Assembly: GCF_947488025.1 (NCBI RefSeq)
Contig: NZ_CANKYS010000007.1
Span: forward strand, 1 to 64,000
From: an uncultured Nocardioides sp.
GTDB taxonomy: Bacteria; Actinomycetota; Actinomycetes; Propionibacteriales; Nocardioidaceae
DNA: 64,000 bases
Reading direction: 5' to 3'
Made by a program: the position numbers and the translations under genes. The notes under the pieces were generated by a model, which searched no databases, had not been told where the DNA came from, and saw only the letters and a list, made by a program, of their open reading frames with translations. Positions 1-7,963 of this stretch are shown in pieces; within the stretch, counting starts at the first letter, position 1; every line of letters begins with the position of its first letter.

Positions 1-44
1 CCGATTTTCCCAGCACGTAAGGGCATTCTCACTTCACGACGCGC

Positions 45-860
45 TCACAACCCCAAGCCCATCGGTGGATCGAGGCTTAGGTGCACCTTTGCGTGGGTCA
101 GGCCGACCGCCTCCCCGATGCGGACGCCGGTGTAGTACATGAGCACGAGCATCCAGTAGAGGTGCGGGGCGGCTCGCGGTCGACGCGCGGCGACTCGGGC
201 CATCTCAAGGAGCTCCGCCCATTCTGCCTCGGTGAGGACCCTCTCGATGCGGGCGCCTCGTGGGCGCTTTGGGGGTGCCTTGGTACCGAACAGTGGGCTC
301 ATGCCGTCATGGCGATATCCGCGGTCCGCGGCAAAGTTCAGGATGGCGCCGAGCACGTGTCGTGCTTGCTTGCCCACCAGAGGGATCAGGTTCCCGTCCT
401 CGTCGAGGACGTATTGGCCATGCCGGTCGCGCCTGAACAGCTCCTCATACAGGAGTGTTTGAACCTGGGCGCGGGTCAACTCATTGACGTCAAAGTGTGC
501 AAGCAGCGGTGCCAACGTGCCGCGCCAGCAGTCGCTGTATTGCTTCAGGGTGCTGTGTGTCTTTTGACCGTTCCTGACCTGCAGGGCTACGAAGTCCAGC
601 CATCGGGCGGCCACGATCTCCATCGAGGTCTCGACTCGACCCCGAGTGGACTCTAGGTCGCTCCTGATCTCAGTCCAGCGCCGTGCTGCATCGTCCAGGC
701 ACGCCTGCTGGGTTCGGCCACTGGCGGTGAACTCTCGTCGCACTCCGTCGAAGTCTCGGTAGCGGACTCGGCAGTGCCAGGTCGCGCCGGATTTCTTCGG
801 CCGGAAGGCCCCACGCTCGCCGACGGGGATCGCCGGGCGTCCTCGTTTGCCGACACTCAT
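45..860 (-). pseudogene. Truncated tyrosine recombinase (phage-type integrase)
   Basis: The 271-residue product has the order of a phage integrase: a basic N-terminal arm-binding region (residues about 1-60), a SAM-like core-binding domain (about 80-180) and the beginning of the catalytic domain. The first catalytic arginine is seen in TGVRIGEAVGL near residue 247. The frame then ends, so the HxxR box and the catalytic tyrosine are missing and strand exchange should not be possible. The ATG at 860 is preferred over the longer frame because it overlaps the stop of the upstream excisionase gene (ATGA), suggesting translational coupling. Together with the excisionase and divergent repressor this is a classical integration-control cassette. 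The break lies 45 bases from the window edge, so a frameshift with the remainder outside the window cannot be excluded. Confidence 0.8.
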
Positions 861-1156
861 GCGTCCGCGTCCCGACGCATTGCCGCCGCCTCGACGCGCT
901 GGAGCAGATAGGCGTTGACGTCGCGCAAGAGATACATCACCCGTCCGCCGATGCGTACGAAGGGTAAAGCGTGGCCTGTTGCTCGACCGGTGCGCCAGTC
1001 GGCCAGAGTTCGAGTGCTCACGCGCAGCATCTCGGCGACCTCGTCGGGTGTACACAACCTGCCCGTGATGAGCAGTTCGTCGAGGGGGGTCACACGCGGG
1101 TCCGCGTCTCCTTGTGCCGAGCGGGAGGTCGTCTGGGTCTTGCGGCGGTTGGTCAT
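857..1156 (-). CDS. Excisionase-like helix-turn-helix protein
   Basis: This 99-residue protein carries a MerR/HTH_17-type DNA-binding domain (residues about 27-85, with the pattern TPDEVAEMLRVSTRTLADW and an FVRIGGRVMYLL wing). That is the form of recombination directionality factors encoded next to tyrosine integrases. Its stop overlaps the integrase start by four bases (ATGA at 857-860), so the two are probably translated as a coupled pair. The ATG at 1156 was chosen because the longer upstream frame shows no protein-like pattern. It likely directs excision of the element or represses the integrase promoter. With the integrase truncated it may now only regulate. Confidence 0.75.
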   Translation of the reverse strand: MTNRRKTQTTSRSAQGDADPRVTPLDELLITGRLCTPDEVAEMLRVSTRTLADWRTGRATGHALPFVRIGGRVMYLLRDVNAYLLQRVEAAAMRRDADA

Positions 1157-1281
1157 GCATCGCGTGTGTGCGGAGGAGGCAGTCCCGTGCACCCTCACGA
1201 CTTGCGACGCAACACTTTGGTCGCCGAACCAGACGCGTGCGGCGGGTGCAAGTACTGCAGAGGACACCGAGTTACTGTGAC

Positions 1282-1308
1282 AGACTATTCGTCCTAGATG
1301 AATAGTCT
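1282..1308. promoter_or_regulatory. Palindromic operator between excisionase and repressor genes
   Basis: A perfect inverted repeat, AGACTATTC (1282-1290) and GAATAGTCT (1300-1308), is separated by 9 bases. It sits in the intergenic region between the leftward xis-int pair and the rightward XRE repressor, 37 bases before the repressor start. This is where a dimeric phage-type repressor would control both divergent promoters. Binding by the adjacent repressor is an inference from position. Confidence 0.6.
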
Positions 1309-1344
1309 CTGGATGTATGGACACGAGATGGATGAAGTGTCCGC

Positions 1345-1695
1345 ATGCCTCACGCCGCCGGCAAACCGCCGCTGTCTGCCGCTACTGGGAAGTTTGGCGA
1401 CAGGATTCGCGAACGACGCTATGAGCTCGATCTGAGCCAGGAGGATCTCGCCGAGCGCACTGCACTCCACTGGTCCTACATTGGGCAGGTCGAGCGGGGA
1501 CAGAACAACCTGACGCTGCACAACATTCTGCGGCTGGCCCATGTCCTCGAGGTCGACCCTGGCGAGCTGATACGAGGCCTAGAGGCTCCCCAATACGAAG
1601 TTCCGCCCCCGGGAAGCGTCGCCGAAGCCCGTCGAGCGAAACGTCGTCGGCTACGAGAGAAGAGACTCCAGGCGGAGGACGGGCAGACGCCATAA
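1345..1695 (+). CDS. XRE-family repressor
   Basis: This 116-residue protein has a complete lambda-repressor-like HTH in residues about 17-75 (LSQEDLAERTALHWSYIGQ, then VERGQNNLTLHNILRLA). A basic C-terminal tail (residues about 92-112, rich in Arg and Lys) follows. No dimerisation or peptidase domain is visible, so it is a short single-domain repressor. It is transcribed divergently from the excisionase-integrase pair across a palindromic operator, which makes it the likely switch controlling integration and excision and its own expression. The gene is followed about 120 bases downstream by a strong stem-loop. Confidence 0.8.
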   Translation: MPHAAGKPPLSAATGKFGDRIRERRYELDLSQEDLAERTALHWSYIGQVERGQNNLTLHNILRLAHVLEVDPGELIRGLEAPQYEVPPPGSVAEARRAKRRRLREKRLQAEDGQTP

Positions 1696-1817
1696 CTACT
1701 TCAGCGTTGCCTCAGGCAGCAGGCTCGTATCGTTCCCGACCGAGTCACGATGTGGGGCCGTCGCGCGCTGGCGCGCGGCCACGGCCCGCCGGCAACTCGT
1801 CCATGCCTGGGTGTGAG

Positions 1818-1853
1818 AGAAGCCCCGGCGGTCTCGGGTCCACCGGGGCTTCT
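1818..1853 (+). terminator. Stem-loop terminator downstream of the XRE gene
   Basis: An 11-bp perfect inverted repeat, AGAAGCCCCGG (1818-1828) and CCGGGGCTTCT (1843-1853), has a 14-base loop and is followed by TGTCG rather than a long T tract. It lies between the rightward repressor and the convergent leftward HEPN gene, so it could terminate transcription from both sides, as is common in high-GC genomes lacking U tracts. Confidence 0.6.
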
Positions 1854-1922
1854 GTCGCTAAGAGTAACGGACCGGACCGTAGCTCGCCGGTAATCGGCAC
1901 AACCCACCCGAGGGTCGATGTC

Positions 1923-2735
1923 TCAAGGCGACGGATCGGCCTGCACTGACGCCCAGTCGAACGAGCGAACCCACGAGATGCAGGCACCGCACATCGAGAT
2001 GAAGGCCGTGACTTCGAGATCGGTCAAGGGGCGCGCGCCGGGGTGCGCATGCACGTTCCGCAGCCGCGCCAACCCGCGCATCATCTCGACGTAGCCTTCG
2101 TACTCGTTTCGCTGCGAGGCGGATGAGGTCGAGCGTTGGAGCTTCCGGTAGGCCTGATTGACCAGGTCGACGCCATCGAGGGACAGGTCGGCGGCTTCGC
2201 TCAGTTCTGACGACAGCGTCTTCCATGCCTGGACGAACGCATCCTCGCGATGGCCGCTGAGCATCCGCGTGCCGACGTCGTCGGTCATGGAGTCCGGGAG
2301 GGCCGAGAACCACGACGGTAGATGGTCCGCGGCCACGGTTGGGATGGCGGCCGCCAGGCGCAGTTCGGCCGGCACGGGCCCGGCTCCTGCGTTGATTCTG
2401 CGCTCTTCAGCGGCGACGAACTGCGGTATGTCGGTCGCGTCGCGGTACGCCCGCACGCCACCACGGTTGACGGTGGCTGCCCATGTGCCGCCCGGCTCCC
2501 ACGTCATCCCAGTCCACAAATGCCCGTTGACGGACCACTGCTTCCCGATCCTCGTGATCAGCTCACGACGTCCCGAAGCGGGGAGCGTGACCCGGCGAGA
2601 TATGAGGGCGCTCTCGAGCACCGGTGCCTGAGGTGGACGGGTGCCGCCGGCAGTTTCAAGGGCGAGCTTCACCGAGGCGCAGAACGCCCGGAAGTCGGTG
2701 TGCGCCAGACTGTTCTGCTCTGCGGCCAAGGCCAT
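1923..2735 (-). CDS. HEPN-domain protein (TIGR02391-like), putative RNase effector
   Basis: The 270-residue protein ends in a helical domain with R226-N-V-H-A-H231, the Rx4H signature of HEPN ribonucleases, in the same relative position as in the TIGR02391 (Ymh-like) family. The N-terminal 150 residues are not recognised. HEPN proteins typically cleave RNA in toxin-antitoxin and abortive-infection systems, so this is probably an effector acting in the cytoplasm. It starts 11 bases after the stop of the small gene upstream (2747-3079), suggesting a two-gene operon in which the small protein could be the partner or inhibitor. Function is inferred from the motif and the defence-rich context; the specific target is unknown. 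Confidence 0.6.
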   Translation of the reverse strand: MALAAEQNSLAHTDFRAFCASVKLALETAGGTRPPQAPVLESALISRRVTLPASGRRELITRIGKQWSVNGHLWTGMTWEPGGTWAATVNRGGVRAYRDATDIPQFVAAEERRINAGAGPVPAELRLAAAIPTVAADHLPSWFSALPDSMTDDVGTRMLSGHREDAFVQAWKTLSSELSEAADLSLDGVDLVNQAYRKLQRSTSSASQRNEYEGYVEMMRGLARLRNVHAHPGARPLTDLEVTAFISMCGACISWVRSFDWASVQADPSP

Positions 2736-2746
2736 CCCGCGAATGG

Positions 2747-3079
2747 TCAGTGACAGCCCTCGGCGGGCGAGGGCGCCGCCCCGTGTTCGAGACCGTTGAT
2801 GACTGCCGGGGGCATCGAACGCAGGACCTGTACGGCATCTGGGTGACCAAGTCCATCGAACTCATAGTCCACGAACTCCAAGGTGGGCCAGTCGTTGGCG
2901 CGCTCGAAGAGCCGGTAGATAACCAGGACGAGTTGCAGCTGTACGTCACTCACGGAAGGAAGTGGCACGAGTTCATTCTCCCTGACGGGCTGAGCGGCAT
3001 CCCGGTTGCGTCCCCGCTGCGCGCCGTGGTCCGGGATGCCATACGGGCCCGACACCGCACCCGACGAAGCGTCGGCCAT
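2747..3079 (-). CDS. Small protein upstream of the HEPN gene
   Basis: About 110 residues with a predicted helical core (roughly residues 35-90, containing LQLVLVIYRLFERANDW and an acidic FVDYEFDG segment) that reads like a winged-helix-type fold. I do not recognise the family. The ATG at 3079 was chosen because the upstream extension is Arg/Pro-rich, low-complexity sequence; an ATG at 3094 is an alternative. The gene ends 11 bases before the HEPN gene on the same strand, so the two are probably cotranscribed. It could be the antitoxin or sensor of the HEPN protein, which is inference from spacing only. Confidence 0.55.
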   Translation of the reverse strand: MADASSGAVSGPYGIPDHGAQRGRNRDAAQPVRENELVPLPSVSDVQLQLVLVIYRLFERANDWPTLEFVDYEFDGLGHPDAVQVLRSMPPAVINGLEHGAAPSPAEGCH

Positions 3080-3204
3080 CCGTGCTTCTCGCATCGAGTA
3101 TGGCGCCCGGTGCGCTCGGGTGCGGCGAGCGAAACTGGGACCGCCCCGTAGCGTTGCGCGGCACGAGGTCGCGGGCCGCCGCCGGGGCTGGGAGTCCGAG
3201 CCGG

Positions 3205-4443
3205 CTAGCGGAGCGAGACCTGCTTCAAGCCCCCGCATTCGCTGAGGCACTTGTTGCAATGGAGCGTCATTCCCGGCCGGAAGTCGGCACCGAGCTCGCG
3301 CTCGAGCTCCTTCATGTCGATGCTCTGACGGTAGATACGGGCGTCGGGCTGAGCTGGGCGAGCGACGATGCTGACCTCGTCGACGCTCAACTGCGTGACG
3401 ATCGCGACGGGGGTCGCCTCGTACAACAGGTGCGACTTGTGCTTTTTGCAGTCACTCTCGACGCAGATGCGGCAGTAGTCGCGGACCGCGGAACCTCCCG
3501 GCACCAGGTAGGTGTGCGTCGGGTCGTGCTCGCACGCGCTGATGTCCTCACCGCAGAGCGAGCACAGCCGAGTAGCCGTGCCGCCAACGCTCAGCCCCAC
3601 CCGGACGTGGCCCAGTGACACGGGACAGGTCTCGTAGTAGGTGTTGTCCTCGTATTCGATCTTGCAGCCGAAGGCATGCCGCTTGCGCTTGCCAGCGGCA
3701 TCAAGACGCTCGTGGACTTCATGCTCGCGGTCGGTGTCCTCGGCCCAGTCAAGGGCTGAGCGATAGCGACCCAGCGCCCGTACCGCGATGGCCTCAGCGT
3801 CCGCATTCACGGAAGGGACCTCTGGGGGATGTTGGGCCAGCATTCGTTGCGCCAGCGCTGCAAGCTCGTCGGCCTCGTCTAGGCGCTCGTCGATCAATGC
3901 GTCCACTCGGGCGGAGGGGATCTTGCTCGTCCAACTCGGTGGCGGGCCCTCGTCTGCGGGGACGAGATTGGACGCGGCGGTCGCGCGGGGGAGTAGAGCA
4001 CGGGCCTTGAGCTCCTCAATTGTCTGGACGACCTGGGCCCGCTCGCCAGACACGACCCACTGTGTCGCCGCTGGGTTCGTGGCGTCGGTGACGGTGATGC
4101 TTACCCCGCCCGCATCGGTGCGCCAGATGCGCGTCACGAGCGCTTTCAGGCCGTCGTAGGCAGCGCTTCCGACGATGCCGAGCGCAAGGGATCCCACCGC
4201 TGCGAGGACGGCACTGTTCTCCGAGACGAAGACCCGGTCGCCAACGGCGTCGAGATAGGTCGCACGCACACCCTCTGCCTGCAGCCGTTTGGCAAGGAAG
4301 AGCGTGTCCTCCGCGTAGACTGCCTTGCCCGTCCGCTCATCGTTCCGAAGCGGCAGGATGACGATCGCCGCGTTCTCAGTCAGCGCTCGCGCGCGGATGC
4401 GCGCAGCCTGACCGACATCGACTTCTGCCACAGAACGGGTCAT
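3205..4443 (-). CDS. Cysteine-rich protein of unknown function
   Basis: 412 residues. The N-terminal 150 residues contain an alternating beta/alpha region (IVILPLRND near the start) and a hydrophobic stretch (AVLAAVGSLALGIVGSAAY), which may be one membrane-associated helix. The C-terminal third holds several cysteine pairs: CSLCG, a C-x-H pair, YCRIC, CKKH and a final CNKCLSEC, consistent with two or three zinc-binding knuckles. I do not recognise the family. The ATG at 4443 was picked because the upstream extension is low-complexity Arg-rich sequence; no clear Shine-Dalgarno precedes it. It sits between the HEPN pair and the RHH-YfbU gene, and a defence or stress role is only suggested by the neighbourhood. 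Confidence 0.6.
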   Translation of the reverse strand: MTRSVAEVDVGQAARIRARALTENAAIVILPLRNDERTGKAVYAEDTLFLAKRLQAEGVRATYLDAVGDRVFVSENSAVLAAVGSLALGIVGSAAYDGLKALVTRIWRTDAGGVSITVTDATNPAATQWVVSGERAQVVQTIEELKARALLPRATAASNLVPADEGPPPSWTSKIPSARVDALIDERLDEADELAALAQRMLAQHPPEVPSVNADAEAIAVRALGRYRSALDWAEDTDREHEVHERLDAAGKRKRHAFGCKIEYEDNTYYETCPVSLGHVRVGLSVGGTATRLCSLCGEDISACEHDPTHTYLVPGGSAVRDYCRICVESDCKKHKSHLLYEATPVAIVTQLSVDEVSIVARPAQPDARIYRQSIDMKELERELGADFRPGMTLHCNKCLSECGGLKQVSLR

Positions 4444-4637
4444 GAAGTGATTGTGCCTGCGGGCACCGACACCTGAGTCCCTGTAGCCAATCGGGGTCGA
4501 GGCGGGAACGACGGCGGAAATGAAGCGCCGCGCTCCGAGCCGACGGCGCCTTCGGACAAGTTGCCCAACCGGCCCCAATGCCGAGGTCGGCGCTCCTCGG
4601 ACCATCTGATTGTGGGTTGGGGTCGCATGCGAGTTGC

Positions 4638-4674
4638 GTATGACTGTATGACATGTCTACGATGTACGTCATAC
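4638..4674. promoter_or_regulatory. Repeated half-site operator upstream of the RHH gene
   Basis: Two direct copies of GTATGAC (4638-4644 and 4646-4652, 8-base period) are followed by an inverted copy GTCATAC (4668-4674), just upstream of the ribbon-helix-helix gene whose GTG start is at 4701. Tandem 7-8 base half-sites near their own promoter are the usual binding arrangement for RHH repressors, so this is probably the autoregulatory operator. Confidence 0.55.
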
Positions 4675-4700
4675 ACCTTTACGCGAAAAGGAGGTGCGGG

Positions 4701-5471
4701 GTGGCTGTGCTCAACATCCGGGTCGAGGACCACGTTCGCGACCAGTTGCGAGCGAAGGCCGAGGAGGCAGGCGTCAGCCTCAGCGAATTCGTGCGCGACC
4801 TCCTCTTGGGTGCAGTCGTGCCTGTGTACGAACGCGAGATGAAGCACGGCGACGAGCCGGCGCCCGAGAGCATGCGCATCGTGGACCGACAGGTGCTCTC
4901 CCTCCTGCATCGCATCCTGGGTCGCGTGCTGCCCGAGGATGGCAGGGAGGTCGACGGAGACCTCGAGTACCAGCTCATGCGGGCGAGGATCCTCGAGGAG
5001 GGGTTCACAGGTGAGTACTGGTACGAGACCTCCGGATTCCGCACCGAGCTGTCCAGCAGGGACTGCGCGCGGACCGTGGACATTCTGCAGATGTTCCGAA
5101 TCCTCACCTACAGCATCGACGACCTTGCGAAGCAAGGGACGCCCGTCGGTGAAGACCTCGCTCGCGATCTCGGTTTCCGAGGCTTCGACCACAACAACGC
5201 GCTTGAGTCCCACATGGCCAGCTACGTCGAGTTCCTGATGTCCGACGGCCGCTGGCAGGAGCTGCAGCCGCAGGTGCAGCGTCACGACGACGGGAACTCC
5301 CACTGGCCGATGCTCGACACCTACCTGCGGATGCTCGCCGAGTTCCGAAAGATCATGGACGCCCGCGAGCGCGGCTACAGCCGCAACGACTTCCTCCTCA
5401 CGCTGGAGGAGTTGCAGCGCGTCGCCGCAGCCCGAGTGCACCCCTCCCGTCGCAGCGAGGGCGGGGGCTGA
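4701..5471 (+). CDS. RHH DNA-binding / YfbU-domain protein
   Basis: The 256-residue protein joins an N-terminal ribbon-helix-helix (residues about 1-40: VLNIRVEDHVRDQLRAKAEE, then VSLSEFVRDLLL) to a YfbU-type domain (about 60-245, with LSLLHRILGRV and FRGFDHNNALESHMASY). YfbU proteins are poorly understood but are linked to stress and toxin-like behaviour. The start is decided by a strong Shine-Dalgarno AAGGAGGT at 4688-4695, which serves the GTG at 4701 rather than the earlier in-frame ATG at 4653. That ATG lies inside the operator repeats. The RHH head implies autorepression through the GTATGAC repeats upstream. A self-contained regulator-effector fusion is likely. Confidence 0.75.
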   Translation: MAVLNIRVEDHVRDQLRAKAEEAGVSLSEFVRDLLLGAVVPVYEREMKHGDEPAPESMRIVDRQVLSLLHRILGRVLPEDGREVDGDLEYQLMRARILEEGFTGEYWYETSGFRTELSSRDCARTVDILQMFRILTYSIDDLAKQGTPVGEDLARDLGFRGFDHNNALESHMASYVEFLMSDGRWQELQPQVQRHDDGNSHWPMLDTYLRMLAEFRKIMDARERGYSRNDFLLTLEELQRVAAARVHPSRRSEGGG

Positions 5472-5603
5472 CAATGACACCGCAAACAAGTTGGTCCACC
5501 GGGTGCCGCAATGGGCGATCGAGCGTTGCATCCGGATGCTTCACCCAATCAGAGCCGACAGTGTGTGCGGTCCCTTCGCGTCGTGATACGTTTTCGTCAT
5601 CAC

Positions 5604-5641
5604 GACCGGTTCCGCCTACCTCGGTAGGTCCAGGGCCGGTC
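5604..5641 (+). other. Structured leader upstream of the Abi_2 gene
   Basis: Nested complementary segments, GACCGG (5604-5609) with CCGGTC (5636-5641) outside and CCTACC (5615-5620) with GGTAGG (5623-5628) inside, form a two-tier hairpin followed by a pyrimidine run. It ends 76 bases before the GTG start of the Abi_2 gene. It could be a terminator for the upstream gene or a small structured RNA accompanying the HEPN protein, as has been described for some AbiF-type toxin-antitoxin loci. The sequence shows only the structure. Confidence 0.35.
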
Positions 5642-5717
5642 TTCTCTTTCTCGTCCACCTTGGCGCACTTCCCGCTGGTCGAGAGGACGGCTGCAGTCGT
5701 CCCCGGAGGTGATCGGC

Positions 5718-6632
5718 GTGCACGATGAGGTGAAGGCCCACCAGACCTACGCCCAGCAGGTTCAGCTGCTGTCGGCCCGGGGGATGGATGTGGGCGATCC
5801 TGACACTGCTGCGCAGACCCTGGAGCGGGTCAACTACTACCGACTCAGCGGCTACTGGTACCCGTTTCGTCAACTGGTCTCGGGCAAGCGAGTCGACGAC
5901 TTCTTTCCCGGGACCCGGCTGGCGGATGTGGTTGCCCTCTACGAGTTCGATGCGCGACTTCGAGCCGCGACCTTCTCGGTGCTGTCTCCTATCGAGCTCA
6001 CGATGCGCGCCCTGCTCGGCCACGAGCTCGGAAAGGTAGACCCGTGTGCGCACCTCGACGTGGAGAAGCTCGGCCCGACCGCGCGTGCCGGGGATGAGTA
6101 CGCGCGGTGGCGCGAGAACTACGAGTGGGAGCTCAGCAGGTCACGCGAGGACTTCGTCGCGCACCACCACGACAAGTACGGCGGACGTCTGCCCGTGTGG
6201 GCGGCGGTCGAGCTACTCGACTGGGGCGGACTGTCGTTCCTCTACGGCTTCGCGCCTCGCGCCGCCCAAGACGAGGTCGCCGACGCCTGCGGACTCACCG
6301 CGCCACAGCTCACCAGCTGGTTGAAGTCGCTCAACCTGGTCCGCAACACCTGCGCGCATCACGGCCGTCTCTTCAACAAGGTCCACACCATCACCCCGCG
6401 GCTACCTCGCGTCGGCGTTCACCCGGACCTGGACAAGGCTTCCACCGCGTGGAACCGCACCTTCGGCCAGCTCACCCTGATCCAGTTCCTGCTCGACCGG
6501 CTCGATCTGGGGCGAACGGCGCTGCTGCCTGCGGTGGTACGCGGTTATCCGAGCGTCGCCACAGTACCGTTGTCGCACTTGGGTGCGGAGGGCTCGTGGC
6601 AGAGTGCGAGCCCGCTGTGGGCGCCGAATTAG
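5718..6632 (+). CDS. Abi_2 family (AbiD/AbiF-type) HEPN protein
   Basis: About 304 residues, close to the usual size of the Abi_2 family. It shows the N-terminal signature RVNYYRLSGYWYPFR and, near residues 208-221, VRNTCAHHGRLFN, where RNTCAH is the Rx4H motif of HEPN ribonucleases. Such proteins act in abortive infection or as toxins that cleave RNA. A Shine-Dalgarno GGAGGT at 5705-5710 points to the GTG at 5718 rather than the GTG at 5709 embedded in it. The gene stands alone with no protein antitoxin beside it; the structured leader upstream is the only candidate partner. The family call is secure, while the mechanism here is inferred. Confidence 0.85.
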   Translation: MHDEVKAHQTYAQQVQLLSARGMDVGDPDTAAQTLERVNYYRLSGYWYPFRQLVSGKRVDDFFPGTRLADVVALYEFDARLRAATFSVLSPIELTMRALLGHELGKVDPCAHLDVEKLGPTARAGDEYARWRENYEWELSRSREDFVAHHHDKYGGRLPVWAAVELLDWGGLSFLYGFAPRAAQDEVADACGLTAPQLTSWLKSLNLVRNTCAHHGRLFNKVHTITPRLPRVGVHPDLDKASTAWNRTFGQLTLIQFLLDRLDLGRTALLPAVVRGYPSVATVPLSHLGAEGSWQSASPLWAPN

Positions 6633-6718
6633 TTTCGGCGCAGCGATCAACCTGAGCGTGTTGGCGCGGACGCGTCCTGCGTTCTGGCCGCGTCGGCCGG
6701 CGCCGGCTGCTCCGACGG

Positions 6719-7717
6719 CTACGGGGTGTCGGAAGGGTCCTCGGTCGATACGTGAGGCAAGGTCCACCAGCCGGCCGGCGAGCCGGTGCCTCGGACTGCC
6801 GTCATCCACTTGTGCAGATTGGCAATGACATCGTGCGCGACGTGGAACGCCGAAGCGCCACTGCGTGGGTCGCCGCCCAAGTAAGAGACAGGCAATCCCG
6901 TGCCTCGCCAATCCTCGCCCCTGTTTCGACCCGGTGTAGGAGACGCATGACTCGACACCTCTGCCTGAACCAGGTCCTCCAGCGCCTGGGCCGCAAGGGC
7001 GTTGAGGTTGGGCTTGAGCATCTGCAACGAGCTCTGCGCCAAGCCCCACGAGCCGGTGGTCCACCACACGGTGCCTGCGTCCATGTCAGTTCCGTCATGG
7101 CCCAAGCACCCGGCGATGAGTTCGGCGGTGAAGGAGACGACTTCCGCATCGCTGAACTGGCGCCGATGAGCCGCCCGCTCCACGACGGGGTGCGTTAGTA
7201 GCACCTCAGGGTAGAGGCACCACATGTGGGCGCTCCAGCCAAACGTCTTGGCATCAAAGCGCATCATCGCCCGTGATCCGAGCGTGTGCTCCGCTGCCTC
7301 GCCGCGATGCTCGTTCGAGTCGAGCCAGTGCTGGAGCGCTGCCGGCGTGGCCATCAGTCGGGACGTGGTGCCGTCCGGCTTGTCGCGCACCATCACCAGG
7401 AACGTGGGTGTCCCGGCCCTGGTGCCCGTAAGCCAGCCTCGAACGGTGCCGACCTTGAGCGTGACGCTCGAGCTGGTCGTGCGCTTGACCTGGATGTGCG
7501 CGGTACGTCCGGCCAGTCGCCACGACAACTTGGTGCGGTTCAGGTGGCCGGCCGGTTCGGCGTTGATGTGCATGGGCCGCTCGGGCAAGTGGAGATGCAA
7601 GTCCCAGCCGGAGTCTGATGCGGTGAGTGCGTTGATCGCCGCGCCGCAGTCGAGCAGCTCCCGCATCACATCGATCTCGCCACGATCTCCTTGGAAGGCA
7701 CTCCAATGTCTGGTCAC
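6719..7717 (-). CDS. DUF4365-type PD-(D/E)XK nuclease-like protein
   Basis: 332 residues. The N-terminal domain begins QGDRGEIDVMRELLDCGAAI, then has DSGWDLHLHL (residues 35-44) and IQVKRT (75-80), the acidic and Q-x-K elements of a PD-(D/E)XK fold as found in DUF4365 proteins. These are found in mobile and defence loci and are presumed nucleases or DNA-binding relatives. The C-terminal 200 residues are not recognised. The start is a GTG at 7717 with a GGTGGAG ribosome-binding site just upstream. It is convergent with the Abi_2 gene, with only 86 bases between stops, and divergent from the toxin-antitoxin-chaperone module. Confidence 0.65.
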   Translation of the reverse strand: MTRHWSAFQGDRGEIDVMRELLDCGAAINALTASDSGWDLHLHLPERPMHINAEPAGHLNRTKLSWRLAGRTAHIQVKRTTSSSVTLKVGTVRGWLTGTRAGTPTFLVMVRDKPDGTTSRLMATPAALQHWLDSNEHRGEAAEHTLGSRAMMRFDAKTFGWSAHMWCLYPEVLLTHPVVERAAHRRQFSDAEVVSFTAELIAGCLGHDGTDMDAGTVWWTTGSWGLAQSSLQMLKPNLNALAAQALEDLVQAEVSSHASPTPGRNRGEDWRGTGLPVSYLGGDPRSGASAFHVAHDVIANLHKWMTAVRGTGSPAGWWTLPHVSTEDPSDTP

Positions 7718-7864
7718 GGCTCCACCCTTTCATCTTGGGTCAGCCGCCAGCCGGGCATGCGTCGTCCGTGCGAACGTTGTTGGAGGACGACCGAAGGCTG
7801 ACTCTCCGCCGTTGGCCTGTGCGTCTGGACTAGTCGCAGTCAATTTGCCGCGGCCGACGACATG

Positions 7865-7884
7865 GGTACACTCATACGTGTACC
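7865..7884. promoter_or_regulatory. Operator of the toxin-antitoxin-chaperone module
   Basis: A perfect 7-bp inverted repeat, GGTACAC (7865-7871) and GTGTACC (7878-7884), with a 6-base spacer lies 80 bases upstream of the antitoxin start. Its position and form fit autoregulation by the HTH antitoxin encoded immediately downstream, as is usual for HigA-type antitoxins. Confidence 0.55.
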
Positions 7885-7963
7885 TTGTCGCTCAGACAGG
7901 ACTGACCGCTGCTGGGACGCGCCAACGTCGAGATCAGCGGATTAGCTACCGAAGGACCTTCCC

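Noticed and set aside
81..656. 191-residue open frame on the plus strand opposite the integrase
   Set aside because: It is antisense to a recognisable integrase, and its sequence has no protein-like pattern.
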